Source: Bacillota bacterium (GTDB lineage: Bacteria; Bacillota; Clostridia; Acetivibrionales; DTU013). Taken from it: a stretch of 44,655 nt of DNA. The position numbers were made by a program, and so were the translations under genes. Each line of letters starts with the position of its first letter. The first letter of the stretch is position 1. The notes under the pieces were generated by a model that ran no database searches, had not been told where the DNA came from, and worked only from the letters and a program-made list of their open reading frames with translations. Location: the NCBI GenBank assembly GCA_023411575.1, contig JAEYOP010000036.1:1-44655 (forward strand). The letters run 5' to 3'. This document shows positions 24,631 to 33,682 of the stretch, one piece after another.

Positions 24631-24996
24631 CTACAGCGTTTTTATTAATTTTATGAATCCGAAGCCCAGGGCATAGCCGATGATCCCCAAAATCAAGGAA
24701 CCCAGGACGTAATAAAACGCATTTTTCTTTTCATTCTCCTGGAAGAGATTGAACCCTTCGTACATAAAGGTCGAAAAGGTGGTGTACGCCCCCAGGAACC
24801 CGTCGCCCAGGAGCAGATACAGGTTTCCGTCCGCTTCCAGGCTGCTTACGATCCCCAGAAGGATCGCCCCCGTAAGGTTGATGATAAAGGTACCCACCGG
24901 GAATGTGCTGCCGGATTTTTCCGCGACGGCCTTGCCCAGCTGATACCTTGTCAGGCTTCCCAGGGCCCCTCCGATCCCTACAAATACCAGATCCAT
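24631..24996 (-). CDS. crcB: Fluoride channel subunit CrcB/FluC (second of pair)
   Basis: Fluoride export channel of 121 residues with four hydrophobic helices. Family landmarks are GGALGSLTRYQLG, the pore motif GTFIINLTGAILLG and GDGFLGAYTTFSTF. Its ATG directly follows the stop of the first crcB gene with no gap. Two adjacent, divergent CrcB proteins normally assemble as an antiparallel heterodimer. Confidence 0.95.
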   Translation of the reverse strand: MDLVFVGIGGALGSLTRYQLGKAVAEKSGSTFPVGTFIINLTGAILLGIVSSLEADGNLYLLLGDGFLGAYTTFSTFMYEGFNLFQENEKKNAFYYVLGSLILGIIGYALGFGFIKLIKTL

Positions 24997-25446
24997 TTAT
25001 TCCACCCCGCCTTCCAGCTCTTCCTCCGACTCCTTCTCCGGCCTCTCCCTGCGCTTTCTTACCAGCTCCGAGACCGTTTCCCGGGCAACGACGATGCCGA
25101 AATACACCGCCGCAAGACCGAGCATGGTGGAAACGGAAACGTAGGAAATCGCCGAAAAGTAGTCGCCCTGGCGGATCAGGTTCACCGTTTCCTTGCAGAG
25201 GGTCGAAAAGGTGGTATAGGCTCCCAGGAGGCCCGTCGCTATGCCCAGCCGGAGACCCGCGTCGAATTCCCACACCTCATAGGCGACGGTCAGAACCAAG
25301 GCAAGAATGAAGCTTCCTGTTACGTTGATGATCAGCGTATTCAAGGGTACATGTTCATGGTAATGGTATATGGGCACCCTTTCGAGCCAGTATCGGAGAA
25401 TGGAGCCCAGAATACCGCCGACACCGATAAAAATATACTTTCGCAT
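24997..25446 (-). CDS. crcB: Fluoride channel subunit CrcB/FluC (first of pair)
   Basis: 149 residues, with the same four-helix layout: GGILGSILRYWLE, NTLIINVTGSFILA and TGLLGAYTTFSTL. A charged C-terminal tail (RKRRERPEKESEEELE) is longer than in its partner. First gene after the fluoride riboswitch terminator, so it is expected to be made only when fluoride is bound. A weak G-rich ribosome site (GGGGGAT) lies somewhat far upstream. Confidence 0.95.
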   Translation of the reverse strand: MRKYIFIGVGGILGSILRYWLERVPIYHYHEHVPLNTLIINVTGSFILALVLTVAYEVWEFDAGLRLGIATGLLGAYTTFSTLCKETVNLIRQGDYFSAISYVSVSTMLGLAAVYFGIVVARETVSELVRKRRERPEKESEEELEGGVE

Positions 25447-25470
25447 CGTTTTATTTATCCCCCATCCACA

Positions 25471-25514
25471 TATAAAAACTCCTACAAATAACGATCAACG
25501 TTATCTGTAGGAGT
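25471..25514 (-). terminator. Riboswitch expression-platform terminator
   Basis: ACTCCTACA and TGTAGGAGT arms with an inner AATAACG/CGTTAT extension form a long hairpin followed by TTTTATA. The upstream arm is also part of the fluoride aptamer (GACUCCUACAG), so aptamer folding and termination compete. Confidence 0.9.
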
Positions 25515-25556
25515 CATCAGCATTCCTGCGTTTAAGGCGAACTCCATCGCCGCTGT
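25503..25556 (-). ncRNA. Fluoride riboswitch (crcB motif)
   Basis: The transcribed strand contains GGCGAUGGAGUUCGCC (first hairpin, from 25551), the UUAAAC junction, and CUGAUGACUCCUACAG, which are the conserved blocks of the crcB/fluoride aptamer. It precedes two fluoride channel genes, so assignment is firm. Fluoride binding should favour read-through of the terminator. Confidence 0.95.
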
Positions 25557-25567
25557 TGCATGAATCC

Positions 25568-25596
25568 ATTATAGCACAGTCCGCCCCGGCATGCAA
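25568..25596 (-). promoter_or_regulatory. Promoter of the fluoride operon
   Basis: TTGCAT (25596-25591), a 17-base spacer and TATAAT (25573-25568), a few bases upstream of the fluoride aptamer. Confidence 0.8.
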
Positions 25597-25666
25597 CCGC
25601 TTCTTCCCTGCCGCTTTCCCTGCGATTTTCCGCAGTTCCCTGCCGCTTTCCCGCGCCTTTCCGCCG

Positions 25667-26008
25667 TCAGACCAGCGCGTCTTCTCCGCGCTCTCCGGTC
25701 CTGATCCGAAAGGCGTCCTCCACGTTGCGGATAAAAATCTTTCCGTCGCCGATCTGGCCGGTCCTTGCTGTTTTCATGATGGTTTCCGTCACCTCGTCCA
25801 CCCAGGAGTCCTTCACCACGATCTCCAGCTTTACCTTCGGATGCAGATTGATCGTACACTCATTCCCGCGGTAATACTGGGTTTTGCCCTTTTGCAGGCC
25901 GCAGCCCATTACCTGGGTCACCGTAACCCCGAAAATCTGGTGACGGTTCAGCTCGTCAAGCACTTCGTTCAGCTTGTTCTGCCGGATTATTGCCTCGATC
26001 ATTTTCAT
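25667..26008 (-). CDS. glnB: P-II family nitrogen regulatory protein
   Basis: Trimeric signal protein that reads 2-oxoglutarate and ATP/ADP and binds nitrogen-control partners. The start at 26008 (MKMIEAIIRQNKL) fits the family and has GGTGG six bases upstream; two earlier in-frame ATGs are less well placed. 113 residues. The T-loop is KGKTQYYRGNE, with the modifiable Tyr in YRG; PKVKLEIVV and GDGKIFIRNVEDAFRIRTGE are conserved. It is monocistronic here, with no amtB or glnA beside it, so the regulated target is not visible. Confidence 0.93.
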   Translation of the reverse strand: MKMIEAIIRQNKLNEVLDELNRHQIFGVTVTQVMGCGLQKGKTQYYRGNECTINLHPKVKLEIVVKDSWVDEVTETIMKTARTGQIGDGKIFIRNVEDAFRIRTGERGEDALV

Positions 26009-26079
26009 GTTCATCCACCCCATTGCCCGCGGCTGCTTCTTTGCAGTTTCATATTATGAAGAGAAATACATCCCCTCCT

Positions 26080-26107
26080 ATTATAACAGACCTGTTTCCC
26101 AGGGCAA
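26080..26107 (-). promoter_or_regulatory. glnB promoter
   Basis: TTGCCC (26107-26102), a 16-base spacer and TATAAT (26085-26080) upstream of glnB. No obvious nitrogen-control operator was seen. Confidence 0.6.
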
Positions 26108-26123
26108 GTACCATTATTGTTCC

Positions 26124-28382
26124 TTATATATAGATGTCCGATCTTCTCATATCATTCGGAGAAACGCCGAAATTTTTTTTGAATACCTTGCGGAAATACT
26201 GGGCATTGGTGAAACCGGTCTTTTGGAAAATGACATTCACGTTCAGGGTCGTGGAGACAAGCAGGTCCTTTGCCTTCCCGATCCGGATTTCATTGATATA
26301 GTCGATAATGGATTTGCCCGTGGCCTGTTTGAACAGCATCCCCGTGTATCCGGGCGAAAAGCTAAGGCTGTCCGCTATCATCTGGATGGAAAGGTTCGGA
26401 TTGTCGTATTTTTCATTTACGATTGAGATGATTTTTTCCGTAATCGCATCGTATTTGTGCTTCTTCTTCTCCCTCGTCCTGGCCTCCAGGTCGTCGAAAA
26501 TCCTGTAAAACGCCAGCTTGATGTCGTCCACCGACTCCATCCGGCTGATTTCATCCGCCAGGCTGCTGATGTTGATATGGGGGCCATGGCCGAGGGCCGT
26601 GTCCGTAAGCGCCCCCAGGATGGCAAAAATCAACCGGTTTACGGTGAGGGTGAAAAAGGTGTAGGAGCAAAGCCGGGCTTTGTCTATGATCTCGTTGAAA
26701 ACTCTTTTTGTCTCGTCGGTATTGCCGGCGATCAAGGCTTCCAGCAGGAGCTTTTCGTTCTTCAGGGGATAGACGTACTCTGTATTCCGGATGCCGGACA
26801 GCGTCGAGCCGAAAAGGATGCACTTCCTTCCATAAAGCAGCCTGTAATTGGAGGTGTAGAAAATCTCGTCATAATTGGGCTGGATCTGATCGGCTCCGTT
26901 GAAGGCCGGACTTGCAAAACAGGACATGGAAAGCCCCAGGTGCTTCTCCACCTGGAGCTGTGAATCCTGTATAATTTCTCTCAGCTGTTCGTCGGAAAAG
27001 GCCTTCGCGCCGTCCCTGTTCAAGATCAGCACAATGGCGTTTTCTTCCGCATCCACGGCTTCATTCCGGAAAGCCTCGGAAAAAAGCTCCGAGAGGATGT
27101 TCATAATGCCGAATTTGTAAAGGCTCCTGTCCTCCGGACCATTATTCCGGCTGAATTCCTTATAGCCGTCGATGGTGAACAGCAGCAGCCTGAATTCGTT
27201 TTCCATTTCAAGCAGGATATCGAATTCCCTGCACAGGTTCCTTCCTTTTTCCGATTCCACCCGGATTTTCCCAAGAAGTATTCCCTTGAGGCATTCCTGG
27301 CGTCGGGACAGATAGCTGCTTCTCCTCTCGGCTTCCAGCGCATTCAGTTTCGACACGACCTTGCCGATCGGCCGGTACAGGCTCCTGGACTGCAAAAACG
27401 CCAGAAATAAAGCCGCCGCAAGGATGGCTGAAACAATCAGGAAGGTGGTATGCTGCAGGTCATCCACCTTCTGCATGATCTGCTCGTAGGAAATCGTCCG
27501 GACATAAGTCCACCCCAGCTTCTTATAAGGCACATAGATGATCAGGGATTTTATCCCGTCGATTTCATCGATGAAATATCCCGGCGCGCTGTTCTGCGCC
27601 AGCACCTTTTTAATATAGTGACGGCTGGATAAGTCCGTCAGCATCGGATACTTGACGGAATTGACCAGGGTCCGGCCATTCCCGTCAATGATAGAAGTAT
27701 CCCTGGAAGAACCCGGACTGAGCTGGTTGACGGCCTGCCGCATCCACGACTCGTCAATGTTGAGAATGACGGCGCTGTCTATACTGCCCATATTCCCGGG
27801 ATTTTCGTAGAAAATGAACGTATAGCCGTCGGAAAGCACCTGTTCCTTTCCGGACGCCCATATCGGAATTTTCCGGGGAATCGGAACCAGACAGGGATAG
27901 CGGGTGTAATTGCGTATGAACTCAAGAGCCTCCTTGTCGTAGAAGGAAGAAAGAGTATTGAACCTGGAGGGATTGATCGCCGCCGTCGCGACGGTTTTCG
28001 ATTTCCCGTTGTAGATATAGATGGACGATATGAAATCATTATGGTATTTGAACGTTTCGAGATCGGTCAGAATATCCGAAAGCTCGTCTACGTTAAGATC
28101 CTTGTATATTCTTAAAATAGTGATCCGCCGGTCATAGTAAACCTGTTTTGCCGTCATTTTCACATTGTTGAAAAGCACATCCGCACTGTAGCTTGCCTGT
28201 GAAAGATTTTCGCTTTCGGAGACGAAGATCTGGTACTGGACGATATTCCCGAATACTATGTACAGGGCCAGCGAGGTCACCAGAATGGTAATGCAGATCA
28301 AGGCAACAAGGGAAAAAAGGATTTTGGGATACATGTTGTCTCTTTTCAAATAACCGCCGATCAGGCTTCTCCGCTTGAACAT
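26124..28382 (-). CDS. AraC-family membrane-bound regulator (YesN-like)
   Basis: 752 residues. TM1 is at about 20-42, an extracytoplasmic Cache-like sensor region at about 43-300, TM2 near 310-330, a cytoplasmic middle region, and a C-terminal AraC helix-turn-helix pair at about 650-750. The latter shows SIQMIADSLSFSPGYTGMLFKQATGKS and GFTNAQYFRKVFKKNFGVSPNDMR. One-component sensors of this kind control adjacent LplABC-type carbohydrate importers in Firmicutes. It lies downstream of such an importer on the same strand, beyond a terminator. AAAGGAG precedes the ATG at 28382. Confidence 0.92.
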   Translation of the reverse strand: MFKRRSLIGGYLKRDNMYPKILFSLVALICITILVTSLALYIVFGNIVQYQIFVSESENLSQASYSADVLFNNVKMTAKQVYYDRRITILRIYKDLNVDELSDILTDLETFKYHNDFISSIYIYNGKSKTVATAAINPSRFNTLSSFYDKEALEFIRNYTRYPCLVPIPRKIPIWASGKEQVLSDGYTFIFYENPGNMGSIDSAVILNIDESWMRQAVNQLSPGSSRDTSIIDGNGRTLVNSVKYPMLTDLSSRHYIKKVLAQNSAPGYFIDEIDGIKSLIIYVPYKKLGWTYVRTISYEQIMQKVDDLQHTTFLIVSAILAAALFLAFLQSRSLYRPIGKVVSKLNALEAERRSSYLSRRQECLKGILLGKIRVESEKGRNLCREFDILLEMENEFRLLLFTIDGYKEFSRNNGPEDRSLYKFGIMNILSELFSEAFRNEAVDAEENAIVLILNRDGAKAFSDEQLREIIQDSQLQVEKHLGLSMSCFASPAFNGADQIQPNYDEIFYTSNYRLLYGRKCILFGSTLSGIRNTEYVYPLKNEKLLLEALIAGNTDETKRVFNEIIDKARLCSYTFFTLTVNRLIFAILGALTDTALGHGPHINISSLADEISRMESVDDIKLAFYRIFDDLEARTREKKKHKYDAITEKIISIVNEKYDNPNLSIQMIADSLSFSPGYTGMLFKQATGKSIIDYINEIRIGKAKDLLVSTTLNVNVIFQKTGFTNAQYFRKVFKKNFGVSPNDMRRSDIYI

Positions 28383-28485
28383 GCAGGCCGCTGCTCCTTT
28401 CCCCGTCCGTTTTTCAAATCATTCCGGGCTTTCTCCCTTGACTATTATTTTAATACAAAACCGGCCGAAAAAAAAACGGAATTTG

Positions 28486-28520
28486 AAAAGCCGGAAGGGA
28501 CGGGTCCTCCCCCTTCCGGC
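28486..28520 (-). terminator. Terminator after the solute-binding-protein gene
   Basis: Perfect 10-base arms GCCGGAAGGG/CCCTTCCGGC (28511-28520 and 28490-28499), followed on the minus strand by TTTTC and, further on, a nine-T tract. It separates the importer genes from the AraC gene. Confidence 0.8.
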
Positions 28521-28546
28521 AAAAGGCTTTTCTTTACGGCAGGCCG

Positions 28547-30109
28547 TTATTTCTGGCTGGCCAGCCAGGCATCGTATTCCGTCTGCACCGTCGATATGAT
28601 TTTATCAACGCCGGCTTTTTTAAGCTGGTCGATCAGCTTGGGAAGCTCTTTGTCCACATCCTGGCAGCCGGTCCACAGGTATGTTTTGGAATACGCCAGC
28701 CGGACGGCGGCGATTTCCGTCTTGACGTCGTCGGTCTTTGTAAAGACAAAGCCGAGGGATTTGTCCGGAACCGCTTCTTCATTGAAGGCCAGGAATTCCT
28801 CCCATTTGGTCGGCGATTCGGTGTCCTTCAGGTAGTTCAGGAACTGGTTGCCGAATATCCATTGGTTCGTATGAACATAATCGCTTTTATCATCCTGGCG
28901 TATCCCGTTTTCCGACACCTTGGTGTAATTGGTTCCCTCTATGCCCCAGGCAATGAGGTTGTTGACCGTCTTGTCCGTATTGACCAGTTCCAGGAACATC
29001 AAAGCCCTTTCAGGGTTTTTGGAGGTGCTGGAGATGGAATTCATGGAGCCGCCGAGGTCCTTCGCGGAAATTCTCGGCTTGATCAGCTGCTTCTGTACCC
29101 AGGTAACCTTTTCATTGGACCTGTTGGCAGCCTGCTGGGGAATCAAGTTGGCGACATACGCAAACACCTTGCCGTCGTTCTCCAGCGTCTGGGATTTCTT
29201 TGTGTCGCCGCCCGCCGCTTCCGTTGCCGCGTCCTTATACACATAGCCCTTCAGGTACCAGTCCCTCGTGAGCTTGTAGGCATCCGCCATTTCCGCCGTC
29301 TCGGTCGGGCACAGCAATTTGGTATCGCCATACTTGGCCGCTACGCCGTATGTATCGTCTCCCGTGACGTAATCAAGCTGGGGGATCAGGAAGGGGATGT
29401 TTGCGCCGCTGTTCACCATGAAGGGGATGACATCCGGTTCGTTATCCTTGATTGTTTTGAGCATGGGTTCCAGGTCGTTTATGGTGCTGATGCTGTTTAA
29501 GTCCAGCGAATACTTGTCCAGGAGCTGTTTGTTGACCATCAGCCCGATGGAATGCGCTTTTTCCTTATTGGTCGGTATGGCAAGCAGCTTTCCGTTATAA
29601 TAGCCGCCTTTCAGGAAGTCGTCTCCCAACAGCTTCTTGGTCTCGGGGCAATATTTCGGGAACAGCTCGGTAATATCCAGATAGGAATTCTTTGCCGCAG
29701 CGTCCGCAAATCCGATCCAGGCCGGCGAAAAAGTGATGTCGTAGGGTTCGTTGGCAGCCGTCATGGCGCCGGTCTTCGTATGGAATTCGTCCCAGCCCAG
29801 CGGATAGAACCGGACGGTTGCGTTGATCTTGTCCTTGAGATAATCGCCAAGCGCCGTTTCCACTTTTGCCTGGCCTTCGCCCGGGGTGTTACCTAAATAA
29901 TACCAGCTCAATTCGACCGGCTCAAGCTGCTGCGCCGCTGAAGCCGCCGGAGTCGAAGCCGCCGCGGAATCCTGGGTCTGATCCGCACTCTGTACGGCCG
30001 CAGCGGTATCCCCGCCGCCCGTCTTCGCGCTGCCGCAGCCCGTCGCTGCAAGACTGAGAAGCATTGCCGCCGCAACCAGCAGCCCCAATCCTTTTTTGAA
30101 TTTGTACAT
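28547..30109 (-). CDS. Extracellular solute-binding lipoprotein (LplA-like)
   Basis: 520 residues. Signal peptide with lipobox LAATGC near residue 25, followed by a low-complexity Gly/Ala/Gln linker. The mature part begins ELSWYYLGNTPG and ends with a DUF3502-like C-terminal region, as in LplA-type binding proteins for complex carbohydrates. AAGGAGG lies upstream of the ATG at 30109. Third gene of the importer operon, after two permeases. The substrate is unknown. Confidence 0.9.
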   Translation of the reverse strand: MYKFKKGLGLLVAAAMLLSLAATGCGSAKTGGGDTAAAVQSADQTQDSAAASTPAASAAQQLEPVELSWYYLGNTPGEGQAKVETALGDYLKDKINATVRFYPLGWDEFHTKTGAMTAANEPYDITFSPAWIGFADAAAKNSYLDITELFPKYCPETKKLLGDDFLKGGYYNGKLLAIPTNKEKAHSIGLMVNKQLLDKYSLDLNSISTINDLEPMLKTIKDNEPDVIPFMVNSGANIPFLIPQLDYVTGDDTYGVAAKYGDTKLLCPTETAEMADAYKLTRDWYLKGYVYKDAATEAAGGDTKKSQTLENDGKVFAYVANLIPQQAANRSNEKVTWVQKQLIKPRISAKDLGGSMNSISSTSKNPERALMFLELVNTDKTVNNLIAWGIEGTNYTKVSENGIRQDDKSDYVHTNQWIFGNQFLNYLKDTESPTKWEEFLAFNEEAVPDKSLGFVFTKTDDVKTEIAAVRLAYSKTYLWTGCQDVDKELPKLIDQLKKAGVDKIISTVQTEYDAWLASQK

Positions 30110-30162
30110 GGAAAGCCCTCCTTAAAACATATTATATGCCAACCGGCCCCAAAGAACCAGTA

Positions 30163-31071
30163 TCAGCCCTTTATTGCGCCAACCGTAAGACCCTTTACGA
30201 AGTACTTCTGGAAAAAGGGATAGATGAAAAGGATCGGCCCCATCGCGATGACGCACATGGCAAACCGCGCGCTTTCCGAAGGAAGATTCCGGATCATTTC
30301 CTGGGCGTTTGCCGCTATCCTGTTCTGCATCTGCTGTATGATGGACGCATCCACCAGCACCTTGTAGATAAAGTACTGCAGCGTGCGGTATTTCGAATCG
30401 GTCGTCAGGATCATCGACAGCCACCAGTCGTTCCAGTAGTTCAGGGTGCAGAACAGGGCGACGGTTGCATAAGCCGGGAGCGCCATGGGCGAGACGATGG
30501 TCAGAAAGATCCTCATCTCCCCCGCTCCGTCGATTTTTGCGGATTCAATCACCGAATCGGGGATGGTGGTCTTGTAAAACGTCCTCATGATAATGACAAA
30601 CCAGGCATTGAATAAAGTGGGAAGAAACAGCGCGAAATACGTATTTCTTATATGGAGGACCTGGGAACAGACAATGTACCAGGGTACCAGGCCGCCCGAA
30701 AAAAGCATGGTTATGAAAATATACATGGTGAACCACTTCTTGTATTTCAGGCAGTTTCTTGAAAGCGGGTAGGCAAACATGGAAATCACGGTCAGGCTCA
30801 GCAGGGAGCCGATTATGGTAATGCAGATCGTGACCAGGTAGGAACGGATTACATTGCTGCTGTCCCGGAAAACAAAGCCGTACGCGTCAAGCGTAAATTC
30901 CTTTGGAAGCAGGCTGTATCCGTGATACAGGATGTCCGATTCCTTTGAAAAGGAAACGGCAAGGACGATCAAAACCGGAAGAATGCATATGCCGGCATAT
31001 ACTGCAAATAGAGCGTTGATCGCGACGGTGGATATTTTCAGTTTCGAGTTGTTTCCTGCTGATTTGATCAT
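30163..31071 (-). CDS. Carbohydrate ABC transporter permease (LplC/YtcP-like)
   Basis: 302 residues with six transmembrane helices. The EAA loop is visible in ESAKIDGAGEMRIFLTIVSPMA (read in two parts: ESAKIDGAGE, then the hydrophobic turn). The N-terminus and the FMVxFS-like VSFSKESDILYHGYSLLPKE are typical of the LplC/CUT1 group. It lies 18 bases after the first permease gene. No ATPase gene is present; such systems usually borrow a shared MsmX-type ATPase (known for the family). Confidence 0.92.
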   Translation of the reverse strand: MIKSAGNNSKLKISTVAINALFAVYAGICILPVLIVLAVSFSKESDILYHGYSLLPKEFTLDAYGFVFRDSSNVIRSYLVTICITIIGSLLSLTVISMFAYPLSRNCLKYKKWFTMYIFITMLFSGGLVPWYIVCSQVLHIRNTYFALFLPTLFNAWFVIIMRTFYKTTIPDSVIESAKIDGAGEMRIFLTIVSPMALPAYATVALFCTLNYWNDWWLSMILTTDSKYRTLQYFIYKVLVDASIIQQMQNRIAANAQEMIRNLPSESARFAMCVIAMGPILFIYPFFQKYFVKGLTVGAIKG

Positions 31072-31089
31072 GGAAGCCCTCCAGCCTTT

Positions 31090-32034
31090 CTAAAAAAGTG
31101 AGTAGTCTTTGTCTATCTTTTTCACTATGGAATTGGTAGTGAGAACGAGTATGAAGCCGATAACGGCCTGATACAGCCCCGATGCGGCCGCCATGCCGAA
31201 ATCGCTGGTGCTCATCATCCGGTACACATAGGTATCTATTACCTCGGTGGCGACGGTCAGGGATCCCATATTCATGGGAACGTTGTAAAACAGGCCGAAA
31301 TCCGAGTTGAATATCCGTCCGACCGCCAGGATGGACATGATGATCATCAGCGGCGTCAGCAGCGGTACGGTAATGTACCTCACCTGCTGCACTTTGCCGG
31401 CGCCGTCGATCACCGCCGCCTCGTACAGCTCGATGTCAAAGGACGCGATAGACGCCGTGTAAATGATCGTATTATACCCCAGGTATTTCCACAGTCCGGC
31501 GGCGACCAGGATAAACGGCCAGTACCTGGGCTCGAAATACCAGTTCACGGGCGGGAGGTTCAAAGTGGACAAAACCGTCCTGTTGATTATGCCGTTGCTG
31601 TTGTTGAGAAGGCTGTAGCCAAAGTAGGCTACGATGATCCAGGATAAAAAATAGGGCAAAAGGAAGGAGGTCTGATAAAATTTCGCCCAGCCCTTGCTTC
31701 GGATCTCGTTCAGCAGGATCGCCAGCAGCACCGCCAGGACCAGTCCGAGAACGATGAATACCAGGTTGTACAGCAGGGTGTTGCGTGTCGCGATCAGGGC
31801 CACATCCCCCCGGAACAGGAAAATAAAGTTTTTGAAACCCACCCATTTGCTCCGGAAAAAGCTGTTGAAAATGTTGCCGAAAAATTTGAAGTCCTTGAAA
31901 GCGATCAGCACTCCCGCCATCGGAAGGTACGAAAAAAGAAACACCAGCAGGGTACCGGGCAGCAGCATGATATATAGCGCGTGGTTTACTTTCATTTCCT
32001 TGATAAAGGAATTGAGTTTCCTCTTATTGCTCAT
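31090..32034 (-). CDS. Carbohydrate ABC transporter permease (LplB/YteP-like)
   Basis: 314 residues with six transmembrane helices. N-terminal landmarks are YIMLLPGTLLVFLFSYLPM and KWVGFKNF; the EAA loop is ELYEAAVIDGAGKVQQ. AAGGCGG lies nine bases upstream of the ATG at 32034. It is the first gene of the importer operon and pairs with the LplC-like permease. Confidence 0.93.
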   Translation of the reverse strand: MSNKRKLNSFIKEMKVNHALYIMLLPGTLLVFLFSYLPMAGVLIAFKDFKFFGNIFNSFFRSKWVGFKNFIFLFRGDVALIATRNTLLYNLVFIVLGLVLAVLLAILLNEIRSKGWAKFYQTSFLLPYFLSWIIVAYFGYSLLNNSNGIINRTVLSTLNLPPVNWYFEPRYWPFILVAAGLWKYLGYNTIIYTASIASFDIELYEAAVIDGAGKVQQVRYITVPLLTPLMIIMSILAVGRIFNSDFGLFYNVPMNMGSLTVATEVIDTYVYRMMSTSDFGMAAASGLYQAVIGFILVLTTNSIVKKIDKDYSLF

Positions 32035-32100
32035 GGTTTGTGTCCGCCTTTTCAGTTAAAATGAATGGACCGGAACGGGCCGGTGGATCGGTGCTTTAAT

Positions 32101-32130
32101 AATATAGCGGGCGGCCGCTCCGGGAAACAA
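32101..32130 (-). promoter_or_regulatory. Putative promoter of the LplBC importer operon
   Basis: TTGTTT (32130-32125), an 18-base GC-rich spacer and TATATT (32106-32101), 66 bases before the first permease gene. The GC-rich spacer, centred on GCGGCCGC, suggests an activated promoter (inference). Confidence 0.5.
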
Positions 32131-32242
32131 AACCATCTTGGAAAAAGGAAACTTTTTCACAATTTCGCTGATAAAAATCGCCACAATGGAAACTATTTGC
32201 CGCTCCCCTTCCCGGTATTCCGTTTTCACGGATTCTGCGGTG

Positions 32243-32271
32243 TTGCATTGCCGGATCGTATCATATATAAT
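32243..32271 (+). promoter_or_regulatory. ychF promoter
   Basis: TTGCAT (32243-32248), a 17-base spacer and TATAAT (32266-32271), about 115 bases before the ychF start. Confidence 0.75.
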
Positions 32272-32386
32272 GGATTCTGCCGCAGAAAGCCGGCAGGTTG
32301 TCGGGAACGGCTTTTTCAGCGCAATCGCAATCGACATGCTCCGGACGGGAATCCCGCGCCGGGCTGGAAAAGGAAGGTCGGATAAA

Positions 32387-33481
32387 ATGAAGCTTGGTAT
32401 CGTCGGACTGCCGAACGTCGGCAAAAGCACTCTTTTCAACGCCATCACAAAAGCGGGGGCGGAAATCGCCAATTACCCGTTCTGCACCATAGAACCCAAT
32501 GTCGGCATCGTAGCCGTTCCGGATGAAAGACTGGACAGGCTGGCGGAAATGTACAAGCCGGAGAAGGTAACCCACACCACCGTGGAATTTGTCGATATCG
32601 CAGGCCTTGTAAAAGGCGCAAGCAAGGGCGAGGGCCTGGGAAACAAGTTTCTTTCCCATATACGCGAGGTCGATGCCATCGTTCACGTCGTGCGCTGCTT
32701 TGAAGACAGTAACATTATTCACGTAGACGGTTCCATAGGGCCTGCCCGGGATATCGAAACCATCAACCTGGAGCTGATCTTCGCCGACCTTGAAATGTTG
32801 GAAAAGCGCATCGACAGGACGCGCAAGATGATGAAATCCGGCGATAAGAAGTTCCAGCTCGAGCTGGAATTCCTGGAGAGAATCAAGACCACCCTGGAAA
32901 GCGGACTTCCGGTCCGTTCCATGCAGTTCACCCCGGAAGAGCAGTCACAGGTGGATCAGATCTTCCTTCTCACCTCCAAACCCGTGCTTTACGCCGCAAA
33001 TGTGTCGGAGGGCGATCTTCAGTCCGGTTCGTCCAACCGTTTCCTGGCCGAGCTGGAAGCGCTGGCCGTCCGCGAGGGCTCCGAAGTGTTGGTGATCTGC
33101 GCCAAGATCGAAGAGGAAATTGCGCAACTGGAAGAGGATGAAAAGGCCATTTTCCTGGAAGAGCTGGGGCTGAAGGAGTCCGGCCTGGACAGGCTGATCA
33201 AGGCCAGCTACAAGCTGCTCGGCCTTATGAGCTTCCTCACCGCGGGACAGCCGGAGGTCCGGGCGTGGACCATTGTCCGGGGCACCAAAGCGCCCCAGGC
33301 GGCCGGAAAAATCCACAGCGATTTTGAGCGGGGCTTTATCCGCGCGGAAATCGTGGCCTATAACGATCTGATGCAGTGCGGCACCTATGCCGCGGCAAGG
33401 GAAAAGGGGCTTGTACGTTCGGAGGGTAAGGAATATGTGATGCAGGACGGCGATGTCACCCTGTTCCGGTTTAACGTATAA
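32387..33481 (+). CDS. ychF: Redox-regulated ATPase/GTPase YchF (OLA1)
   Basis: Ribosome-associated Obg-family NTPase with ATP preference. 364 residues from the ATG at 32387, with AAGGAAGG upstream, exactly the usual length. The frame stays open upstream to 32138, but the promoter lies inside that extension. Motifs: G1 GLPNVGKST, G2/G3 region TVEFVDIAGLVKGASKGEGLG, the NVSE stretch that replaces the usual NKxD, and the C-terminal TGS-like domain ending with GVTLFRFNV-like DVTLFRFNV. Core single gene. Confidence 0.97.
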   Translation: MKLGIVGLPNVGKSTLFNAITKAGAEIANYPFCTIEPNVGIVAVPDERLDRLAEMYKPEKVTHTTVEFVDIAGLVKGASKGEGLGNKFLSHIREVDAIVHVVRCFEDSNIIHVDGSIGPARDIETINLELIFADLEMLEKRIDRTRKMMKSGDKKFQLELEFLERIKTTLESGLPVRSMQFTPEEQSQVDQIFLLTSKPVLYAANVSEGDLQSGSSNRFLAELEALAVREGSEVLVICAKIEEEIAQLEEDEKAIFLEELGLKESGLDRLIKASYKLLGLMSFLTAGQPEVRAWTIVRGTKAPQAAGKIHSDFERGFIRAEIVAYNDLMQCGTYAAAREKGLVRSEGKEYVMQDGDVTLFRFNV

Positions 33482-33513
33482 ATTTACTATACAAATTTGC
33501 CGTATAAAATGCC

Positions 33514-33550
33514 AAGACCCGTCGGTAGTGATACGAACCGTACGGGTCTT
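33514..33550. terminator. Strong hairpin after ychF (terminator-like)
   Basis: Arms AAGACCCGT (33514-33522) and ACGGGTCTT (33542-33550), extended inside by CGGT/ACCG. No clear U-tract follows on either strand, so the terminator role is uncertain. The next 100 bases to cheW contain degenerate TCTTAA/TGTCTT repeats only. Confidence 0.5.
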
Positions 33551-33682
33551 AATGTCTTAACGTCTTAACATCTCAATGCCTTTTATATTTTGATCCTTTG
33601 ATGTCTTTATACTTCTTTTGCTCGGATGATTGGCTCGGATAATTGGCGCAGGTCATCGGTACGGATGAAGTTCCGCCGCCGT

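Noticed and set aside
32138..32386. 83-codon N-terminal extension of ychF
   Set aside because: The extension contains the ychF promoter, while the internal ATG at 32387 has a good ribosome site and gives the standard 364-residue protein.
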